Positions 1-4,467 of a stretch of DNA of 5,245 bases are shown here, piece by piece; within the stretch, counting starts at the first letter, position 1; each line of letters starts with the position of its first letter. The stretch is from assembly GCA_003519965.1 (NCBI GenBank), contig DOVS01000282.1, positions 1 through 5,245 of the forward strand. Reading direction: 5' to 3'. Source of the DNA: Betaproteobacteria bacterium. Lineage in GTDB: Bacteria > Pseudomonadota > Gammaproteobacteria > Burkholderiales > UBA9220. Under the pieces are notes generated by a model, which did not search any database, was not told the origin of the DNA, and worked only from the letters and a program-made list of their open reading frames with translations. Made by a program: the position numbers and the translations under genes.

Positions 1-66
1 CTCGACCACCTCGCCGGCGGCGATTTGATTGATGAGAAGATCGGAAAGACGGTGGATTGTGGACAT
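1..66 (-). CDS. mutL: DNA mismatch repair protein MutL, N-terminal fragment
   Basis: Only the first 22 codons are present; the gene runs off the left edge of the window. The translation begins MSTIHRLSDLLINQIAAGEV, and NQIAAGEVVE (residues 13-22) is the highly conserved start of the MutL GHKL ATPase domain, leading into the helix that carries the catalytic glutamate, which lies outside the window. In the family MutL is an ATP-driven coordinator that links MutS mismatch recognition to strand incision. The ATG at 64-66 is chosen because it puts the motif at the usual distance from the N-terminus. No clear Shine-Dalgarno sequence precedes it. It lies 52 bp after the amidase stop on the same strand, so it is probably the third gene of a tsaE-amidase-mutL transcript, an order known from other proteobacteria. 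Identification is firm despite the short length because the motif is so specific. Confidence 0.93.
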   Translation of the reverse strand, partial: MSTIHRLSDLLINQIAAGEVVE

Positions 67-87
67 AAATTGGCCGGAATAAGCTCG

Positions 88-93
88 ATTATA
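88..93 (-). promoter_or_regulatory. Possible -10 element upstream of mutL
   Basis: In the 52-bp gap between the amidase stop and the mutL start, the minus strand carries a perfect TATAAT, 21 bp before the mutL ATG. The hexamer 17 bp further upstream (TAACTC) is a poor match to TTGACA, so this is at best a weak sigma-70 type promoter with a very short leader. It may also be chance. It could give mutL some transcription independent of tsaE and the amidase. Confidence 0.22.
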
Positions 94-118
94 GCGTGTT
101 TCCGGTACAAGAGTTACT

Positions 119-1399
119 TTATGGATTGCGCACCAGGCGCGCTTTTGGAAACGGCGGATTGTTAGCGAAATACTTGTCGATCCCGTGTAAAATCGCCTTA
201 GCGACTTTTTCCTGAAAGACGGCGGTGCGCAGTTTGCGCTCATCCACCGGATTGCTGATGAACGCGGTTTCCACCAAGATCGAAGGAATATCCGGCGACT
301 TTAGCACGGCGAAGCCCGCCTGCTCCACGAGTCCGCGGTGTAAATGATTGATGTCGCCCAATTGACCGAGCACATCCTTGCCGAGTTTCAAGCTATCGTT
401 GATCGTGGCGGTTTGCGACAAATCGAGCAGGGTGCGGGCTAAATACGGTTCTTTCTTCACATTCAGATTAACCCCGCCGATCAAGTCGGACTCATTCTCG
501 CTTTTCGCCAGCCAGCGCGCCGCGGCGCTGGTCGCGCCATGCTCCGACAAGGCGAACACCGATGAACCGCTGGCGCTGCGATTCACATAAGCGTCGGCGT
601 GAATCGACACGAACAGGTTGGCGTGCATGCGCTGCGCTTTCATGACCCGCATCCCGAGGGGCACGAAATAATCGCCGTTGCGGGTTAATATGGCCCGCAT
701 GCCGGGCTGAGCGTCCACCAACGCTTTCAGCTTGCGCCCGATCGCCAAAGTCACGTTCTTCTCCAGAGTGCCGCCCTTGCCATGCGCGCCGGGATCCTCC
801 CCGCCATGGCCAGGGTCGATGCAAACGGTAATCATCCGTTTCATATCGCCGCCACGCGCACCAGGCGCCCGCTTTGGCCGGCGAGACGCGTGGCTTTTCT
901 TGCCGTCGCTCGGCCTACGCAGCTTCAACGGATGCCGCGCGCCGCCAGCCGCCGCTGTTTCGCTATCGGGCGTTTCCACCAGCGCCATCAGAGGATCTGT
1001 CGGATGCTTGGGATAAATGTCCAGCACCAGCCGGTTGCCGTACTGGCCGTAAGGCTTGAGGAGAAACACCGAAGGATTGATCGTGGTTTTTAAATCCAGC
1101 ACCAACCGCACGACGCGCGGTTTGAAATAGCCAATCCGGATTTTTTTAATATAGGGATCTCCGGGCGCCACCTTAGTCGGCAGCTCCTTGAGCGCCCGGC
1201 TCAGCGTCGCGCCGCGCAAATCAATCACCAACCGTTCAGGATGGGATAATGTAAAAGACTGATAACGAAGCGGAGAGACCGACTCCAAGGTAATACGCGT
1301 ATAGTCGGCCGCCGGCCAAATCCGGGCGGCGCTGACCGCCGTGCCGGCCACGGCCGGAAAAGAAGCCAACAGCAAAAAAAACCAGACAGCGCCATGCAC
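119..1399 (-). CDS. amiC: N-acetylmuramoyl-L-alanine amidase, AmiB/AmiC type (AMIN + amidase_3)
   Basis: This is a periplasmic zinc amidase that cleaves the bond between N-acetylmuramic acid and L-alanine, splitting septal peptidoglycan during cell separation (EC 3.5.1.28). Counting from the GTG at 1397-1399 (426 aa), residues 5-18 form a hydrophobic export signal (VWFFLLLASFPAVA). Residues about 23-133 form an AMIN targeting domain. A Lys/Arg-rich linker spans about 158-188, and amidase_3 spans about 190-415. Zinc ligands are visible: His198 in DPGHGG, Glu213 in TLEKN and His267 in SIHAD. The catalytic Glu377 is in ILVETAFISN. The segment with SENESDLIGGV (about 300-311) is the AmiB/AmiC-type insertion that carries the autoinhibitory helix, so activation by an EnvC- or NlpD-like partner is expected. 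The start is uncertain. The GTG lies 8 bp after the tsaE stop, with a GGGAGGA at 1415-1421 that is rather far away (15 nt). An in-frame ATG at 1487-1489 would add 30 residues including KWRR and overlap tsaE by 82 bp. Whether it is the AmiB or AmiC orthologue cannot be settled here. Confidence 0.93.
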   Translation of the reverse strand: MHGAVWFFLLLASFPAVAGTAVSAARIWPAADYTRITLESVSPLRYQSFTLSHPERLVIDLRGATLSRALKELPTKVAPGDPYIKKIRIGYFKPRVVRLVLDLKTTINPSVFLLKPYGQYGNRLVLDIYPKHPTDPLMALVETPDSETAAAGGARHPLKLRRPSDGKKSHASRRPKRAPGARGGDMKRMITVCIDPGHGGEDPGAHGKGGTLEKNVTLAIGRKLKALVDAQPGMRAILTRNGDYFVPLGMRVMKAQRMHANLFVSIHADAYVNRSASGSSVFALSEHGATSAAARWLAKSENESDLIGGVNLNVKKEPYLARTLLDLSQTATINDSLKLGKDVLGQLGDINHLHRGLVEQAGFAVLKSPDIPSILVETAFISNPVDERKLRTAVFQEKVAKAILHGIDKYFANNPPFPKARLVRNP

Positions 1400-1407
1400 C
1401 CATGGCG

Positions 1408-1953
1408 CTATCCATCCTCCCGCTCCGCCATGGATTCGCCGCCACTTACCGGTGACGCATTCCGCCGCTGCCGCCATTTGCTCAAACATCGCCTGCCTGT
1501 CTTGGTTTCCGCCGTTATATCGGCTGCGCGCCCGCAATCTTGAATCCGCAGCGCAATAACAATATCCGCTGGCGGCAATAGCCCTTCCGCTTTCTCCGGC
1601 CATTCCACCAAACAAACCGACGCCGGATTGAAATACTCGCGAAATCCTGCGTCCAGCCATTCATACGGATCATTGAACCGATAAAAATCAAAGTGATATA
1701 AGTTTAATCTAGAAATAACATAAAATTCAACCAATGTATAGGTCGGACTTTTTACTTTTCCCTGGTATCCCAGCGCGCGCAGCATCGCCCGCGCCAGCGC
1801 GGTTTTCCCGGCGCCAAGATCGCCGCGCAAGTAAATCACTAGCCCTGGCGCGAGGTATTTAGCTAATTCGGCGCCCAACGCTTCGGTTGCCGCGTCGTCG
1901 GCGAGATAAGCGGTAATTTGTAACGGCGGTCGGTTATGATGCGTGCTATGCAA
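1408..1953 (-). CDS. tsaE: tRNA threonylcarbamoyladenosine biosynthesis ATPase TsaE
   Basis: TsaE is the cytoplasmic ATPase that works with TsaB and TsaD to form N6-threonylcarbamoyladenosine at position 37 of tRNAs reading ANN codons. From the TTG at 1951-1953 the protein has 181 residues. It shows a Walker A motif GDLGAGKT (44-51), the family motif SPTYTLVE (69-76), HFDFYR (87-92) and LVEWPE (115-120), all collinear with E. coli YjeE. The TTG start is preferred because AGAGGAG lies 7 nt upstream of it. An upstream in-frame ATG at 2059-2061 would add 36 residues lying antisense to queG with no family counterpart. The C-terminus is about 18 residues longer than E. coli TsaE and is hydrophilic (RNASPVSGGESMAEREDG). 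It is the first gene of the tsaE-amidase-mutL run. Codons for residues about 75-92 are strikingly AT-rich compared with the rest. Confidence 0.95.
   Translation of the reverse strand: MHSTHHNRPPLQITAYLADDAATEALGAELAKYLAPGLVIYLRGDLGAGKTALARAMLRALGYQGKVKSPTYTLVEFYVISRLNLYHFDFYRFNDPYEWLDAGFREYFNPASVCLVEWPEKAEGLLPPADIVIALRIQDCGRAADITAETKTGRRCLSKWRQRRNASPVSGGESMAEREDG
1701..1730 (-). promoter_or_regulatory. Possible promoter inside tsaE, in an AT-rich block
   Basis: On the minus strand TTGAAT (1725-1730) and TAAACT (1701-1706) are separated by 18 bp, a fair sigma-70 type arrangement. They fall in a block (1681-1740) with only 11 G or C among 60 bases, unlike the GC-rich surroundings. A promoter here would transcribe the amidase and mutL. 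The match is imperfect and AT-rich DNA produces such matches by chance. Confidence 0.25.
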
Positions 1954-3024
1954 AACGACTCTCCTCTTCTGCCGGAACGGGAAGCCGCCGAATTGGCGGC
2001 TCGCATCCGCCAGTGGGCTATCGAACTGGGTTTTCAAGGCGTCACGATCAGCGACCCTCATCTTCCACTAGCCGAACAACGCCTGGAGCGATGGTTAGCC
2101 GACGGCTTCCACGGCGATATGCATTATATGGCAAAACACGGGACCAAACGCAGCCGTCCCGCTGAGCTGGCGCCGGGCACACGCCGTATTATCAGTGCGC
2201 GCATGGCGTATTTTCCCGTTTCTCTGGAAGATAGCCGGCGCGTACTGCGCGACCCGCACCACGCTTATATTTCCCGCTATGCGCTTGGCCGCGATTACCA
2301 CAAAGTCATGCGTAAGCGGCTGCAACGGCTGGCCGAACGCATCCAACAAGCGAGCGGTGCGTCTCGCTTACGGGTTTTTACCGATAGCGCACCGGTTATG
2401 GAAGTGGCGCTGGCGGCCAATGGCGGCTTGGGGTGGCAAGGCAAGCACACCTTATTGCTGTCTCGCCACGGCGGCTCGCTCTTCTTCCTAGGGGAAATTT
2501 ACACTGACTTGCCGCTGCCAGTGGATCCGCCCGTGGATAATCATTGCGGTCACTGTCATGCGTGCCTTACGGCTTGTCCCACCCAAGCGATTGTCGCGCC
2601 TTACCGGTTGGACGCAAGACGTTGTATTTCTTATCTGACCATCGAATTCGCGGGCAGCATCCCATTGGCGTTGCGTCCGTCGATCGGCAATCGGATCTAC
2701 GGTTGCGACGATTGCCAATTAGCCTGCCCATGGAATAAATTCGCCGACCTCGGGATCGAGGCCGATTTCGCCGTGCGCCATGGCTTGGACCGAATGACGC
2801 TGGCGGCGCTGTTTCGCTGGCGCGAGGAGGATTTCCAACGCAAATTTCAGGGCAGCGCCATCCTCCGCATCGGCTATGAGCGCTGGTTGCGCAATCTAGC
2901 CGTAGGGCTAGGCAACGCGCCGGCCTCGCCGGAAATTATCGACGCCTTACGGCGGCAGGCCAACCACCCCTCCTCCTTGATCCGGGAACATGTGGCTTGG
3001 GCGCTAACCCGGCATGCGCTGTAG
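1936..3024 (+). CDS. queG: Epoxyqueuosine reductase QueG
   Basis: QueG catalyses the last step of queuosine synthesis, reducing epoxyqueuosine to queuosine in the wobble position of tRNAs for Tyr, His, Asp and Asn (EC 1.17.99.6). It uses cobalamin and two [4Fe-4S] clusters. The 362-residue product has an N-terminal cobalamin-binding catalytic region with RYALGRDYHK (114-123) and FTDSAPVMEVALA (148-160), where Asp150 matches the catalytic Asp of the family. The ferredoxin-like part has Cys204, 207, 210 and 214 in a CxxCxxCxxxCP pattern, then Cys230, 257, 260 and 264 (GCDDCQLACPW). The C-terminus (about 325-360) looks like a HEAT-type repeat used for tRNA binding. Length is close to that of the family. 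The start is not certain: ATGs occur at 1936, 1939 and 1948, and a GGCGGT at 1925-1930 favours the first two. The 5' end overlaps tsaE head to head. In E. coli nnr lies between these two genes; here it does not. Confidence 0.96.
   Translation: MMRAMQNDSPLLPEREAAELAARIRQWAIELGFQGVTISDPHLPLAEQRLERWLADGFHGDMHYMAKHGTKRSRPAELAPGTRRIISARMAYFPVSLEDSRRVLRDPHHAYISRYALGRDYHKVMRKRLQRLAERIQQASGASRLRVFTDSAPVMEVALAANGGLGWQGKHTLLLSRHGGSLFFLGEIYTDLPLPVDPPVDNHCGHCHACLTACPTQAIVAPYRLDARRCISYLTIEFAGSIPLALRPSIGNRIYGCDDCQLACPWNKFADLGIEADFAVRHGLDRMTLAALFRWREEDFQRKFQGSAILRIGYERWLRNLAVGLGNAPASPEIIDALRRQANHPSSLIREHVAWALTRHAL
1961..1967 (-). promoter_or_regulatory. Ribosome binding site deciding the TTG start of tsaE
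   Basis: On the minus strand AGAGGAG sits 7 nt before the TTG at 1951-1953. It is the only strong Shine-Dalgarno match near the N-terminus of TsaE and is what supports a non-ATG start. The same bases encode part of the N-terminus of QueG on the other strand. Confidence 0.6.
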
Positions 3025-3061
3025 CGCGCGCGCCAAATACCACTGTCCCATGCAACGGCGG

Positions 3062-3077
3062 GCGGTGCAAGCGCCGC
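3062..3077. other. Short GC hairpin between convergent queG and cyclase genes
   Basis: In the 52-bp gap between the two convergent stop codons, GCGGTG and CGCCGC flank a CAAG loop, giving a 6-bp stem with one G-T pair in the plus-strand sense. Neither strand has a T-run after it, so it is not a typical intrinsic terminator, though it could slow polymerases coming from either side. Nothing else is visible in the gap. Confidence 0.2.
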
Positions 3078-3634
3078 TACCATTCCACGGCGCCGTTCTT
3101 GCCGCACATTTTAGCCAGATACATCCGCCGGTCGGCAATATCCACCAGTGTTTTCCAATCCGGCGCGCGATCCTCGATCCATTCCGACAGCCCGACGCTC
3201 GCCGTAACCGGCGCGCCGTCGAGCGCTTTGCCGAAACCGGTCTCGCGCAGCCGCTCAACGGCGATAACGGCGTCGCTACAATACATATTAGGCAGAATCA
3301 GGATAAACTCCTCTCCGCCCCAGCGGGTCAGCATGTCGCCAGTACGCAACTGCTCGCGAATACGCTTGACGACATGAACAAGCACTTCATCGCCAGCTTC
3401 GTGTCCAAAACGGTCGTTGATTTGCTTGAAATTGTCCAGATCGATAAACGCCAGCGCAAGCGGTGAATGACTGCGGGTGGCGATAATAAACTGAATTTCC
3501 AGCAACTCCTCTCCACTCAGCCGGGAAAAGCTAGTGGTTAACGGATCGCGGATGGCCTGGTGCACCAAGGCAATCATAAAACCAAGCTGGCTCATTCCCG
3601 CCAGCGTCGCCACGACCGCGATAAGCAGCAACAA
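3077..3634 (-). CDS. C-terminal GGDEF half of the interrupted cyclase
   Basis: This is the 185-codon open frame immediately after the TGA, carrying the rest of the sixth membrane segment and the whole GGDEF domain. Numbered from 3634, FIDLDNFKQIND is at 63-74, RTGD (I-site) at 97-100, RWGGEEF at 104-110 and TASVGLSEW at 144-152. Independent expression would need reinitiation at TTG codons 3632-3634 or 3629-3631, or at ATGs 3593-3595 or 3575-3577. None has a well-placed Shine-Dalgarno sequence. The usual DxLTGLxxRR entry motif is altered here to DPLTTSFSRL (30-39). The GGEEF signature itself is intact, so catalytic competence cannot be excluded if it is made as part of a read-through product. 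Confidence 0.55.
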   Translation of the reverse strand: MLLLIAVVATLAGMSQLGFMIALVHQAIRDPLTTSFSRLSGEELLEIQFIIATRSHSPLALAFIDLDNFKQINDRFGHEAGDEVLVHVVKRIREQLRTGDMLTRWGGEEFILILPNMYCSDAVIAVERLRETGFGKALDGAPVTASVGLSEWIEDRAPDWKTLVDIADRRMYLAKMCGKNGAVEW

Positions 3635-4225
3635 TCAGAACGCGCCGTAAACAGCGCCCCACGTCATTCCTTCCAAATGCAGGGTCATGGCGATCACTTC
3701 CGCCACGAGCACCGGTGCGGAAAGCACCGCGCCCTCCCATGCGGTCAACGGAAAAACGCTTAGTCCCGCCACCATGATAAACGGCAGAAAAGCGTAACCT
3801 GCGGAAACTGCCGCGCCGAAGCCGCTGAATGGCTCGCCTAGCAGCAATTGCTGAGAGAAAAAGAAAAACGCGACAGGAATCGTGAGCATCAACAGCAAGG
3901 CGTGATAGGCGTCCCGCATATTATTTGACGGCGGATAGGTTAGCGCCATCCAGCCGAATAGCACACTGACCACAAGCCGCCCCGCCGCCAACTCGCCGCA
4001 TAACGGCCAAGGGAAGAGGAGGACATCCACCACGATCCATAGAGGCGTCAATATAGCGAACAAGGCGGCGATCAGCCGCACGCGCGAAATAATCATGGCG
4101 GCGCGGCGGATAGACAGCAAGGTCATATGCTGACCTGGCCAAAATAGCCAATAGAATTCTTCCTGCGGCAGCTCTTTAAGGATGCGTTCAACCGCACCGG
4201 AAGCTATTTTCTTTAACTGCCCCAT
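3635..4225 (-). CDS. N-terminal membrane half of the interrupted cyclase
   Basis: If the TGA is read as stop, translation from the ATG at 4223-4225 gives a 196-residue membrane protein ending GAVYGAF. It would hold five complete membrane segments and the first part of a sixth, with no enzymatic domain. RVRLIAALFAILTPLWIVV (49-67) and the aromatic- and proline-rich FPWPL (71-75) are the most distinctive stretches. A very hydrophobic AFFFFSQQLLLG follows at 119-130. On its own it would be an orphan sensor domain with no output. I expect it to be non-functional unless the stop is bypassed or is an error. The strong ribosome binding site suggests it is still translated. Confidence 0.55.
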   Translation of the reverse strand: MGQLKKIASGAVERILKELPQEEFYWLFWPGQHMTLLSIRRAAMIISRVRLIAALFAILTPLWIVVDVLLFPWPLCGELAAGRLVVSVLFGWMALTYPPSNNMRDAYHALLLMLTIPVAFFFFSQQLLLGEPFSGFGAAVSAGYAFLPFIMVAGLSVFPLTAWEGAVLSAPVLVAEVIAMTLHLEGMTWGAVYGAF

Positions 4226-4231
4226 TCCCTG

Positions 4232-4237
4232 TCCTCC
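4232..4237 (-). promoter_or_regulatory. Ribosome binding site of the cyclase gene
   Basis: GGAGGA on the minus strand lies 6 nt before the ATG at 4223-4225, a near-ideal Shine-Dalgarno sequence that fixes the start of the interrupted cyclase. Confidence 0.7.
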
Positions 4238-4238
4238 G

Positions 4239-4270
4239 CACCGGAGTTTATTTTAGGCGGCCGCCCGGTG
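4239..4270. repeat. Nested inverted repeat in the cyclase leader
   Basis: CACCGG (4239-4244) and CCGGTG (4265-4270) are inverted copies separated by 20 bp. The right part of that interval holds a perfect 10-bp palindrome, GGCGGCCGCC (4256-4265), which touches the right arm. On the minus strand the outer repeat ends just before the GGAGGA ribosome binding site of the cyclase. It could be a protein binding site or an RNA fold affecting translation. No known operator was recognised. Confidence 0.4.
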
Positions 4271-4467
4271 TAATACGCCTCGTTGGCCTTCTTCATCACC
4301 GCGCTCAATGCCTGGGCTGGCCATATGACGGATATTCTCATAAATTTCTTGTTTAACAAATGCTTGTATGACGAATTCCAAGGGAGGAAGTGATCGCGGG
4401 CGCTAGAACTCTTCGCATTACACGAGACGATGAGGCAGAATAACGCTTTTTCCGCGCCGGCCGCACA

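Larger units (their letters stand above)
3077..4225 (-). pseudogene. Membrane diguanylate cyclase (GGDEF) interrupted by an in-frame TGA
   Basis: Read through the TGA at 3635-3637, this is one 382-residue protein: a short cytoplasmic N-terminus, about six membrane segments (roughly 49-71, 80-96, 107-125, 138-158, 161-181 and 188-220), then a GGDEF domain (about 225-380). A GGDEF enzyme joins two GTP into cyclic di-GMP (EC 2.7.7.65). The active-site signature is GGEEF (303-307), with the metal-binding Asp in FIDLDNFK (260-267). RTGD (294-297) sits five residues before GGEEF, the position of the product-inhibition I-site. The N-terminal part looks like a MASE-type integral membrane sensor, but I cannot assign it to a named MASE family. 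The stop falls inside the sixth membrane segment (GAF-stop-LLLLIAVVATLAG) and both sides are in the same frame. This argues for one gene broken by a point mutation, for example TGG to TGA, or for a base-call error. The ATG start has GGAGGA 6 nt upstream. The gene is convergent with queG and divergent from murI. Confidence 0.8.
4226..4467. other. Divergent intergenic region between the cyclase gene and murI
   Basis: This 242-bp gap should hold the promoters of both flanking genes. On the minus strand TAAAAT (4250-4255) is a possible -10 for the cyclase, but it lacks a recognisable -35. The central part (about 4325-4380) is AT-rich and contains TTGTTTAACAA (4349-4359), an 11-bp sequence with matching inverted ends. 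I found no convincing promoter or ribosome binding site for murI. Several short frames exist, such as a minus-strand frame starting at an ATG near 4340 and ending in a TAA at 4212-4214, and a plus-strand frame 4390-4443 beginning GTG. None resembles a protein I know. I treat the region as non-coding, possibly with remnants. Confidence 0.5.

Noticed and set aside
732..1093. Plus-strand open frames opposite the amidase
   Set aside because: These are low-complexity Arg/Ala/Pro-rich products of GC-rich antisense DNA, with no domain and a well-supported gene on the other strand.
1490..1660. Longest possible amidase frame starting at 1660 (513 residues)
   Set aside because: The extra N-terminal residues lie opposite no family counterpart and deep within tsaE coding sequence in another frame. 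The export signal would sit about 90 residues in.
1954..2061. Upstream ATG for tsaE at 2061
   Set aside because: It would add 36 residues antisense to queG with no TsaE counterpart, while the TTG at 1953 has a good ribosome binding site.
3062..3077. Intrinsic terminator between queG and the cyclase
   Set aside because: The stem is short and there is no T-run on either strand, so it is reported only as a weak hairpin.
2997..3466. Plus-strand open frames opposite the GGDEF domain
   Set aside because: They overlap the clear GGDEF coding frame and have no recognisable motif; they are antisense shadows.
3604..3637. Selenocysteine recoding at the cyclase TGA, with a small hairpin (3604-3619) about 15 nt downstream
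   Set aside because: A bulged 6-bp stem with a tiny loop is present, but it lacks recognisable bacterial SECIS features. The TGA also lies inside a hydrophobic membrane segment of a family not known to use selenocysteine.
3635..3637. Genome-wide reassignment of TGA to tryptophan, prompted by the complete genes here ending in TAG or TAA
   Set aside because: The identified genes use TGG for all of roughly two dozen tryptophans and contain no other in-frame TGA. The small number of stops seen is not informative.
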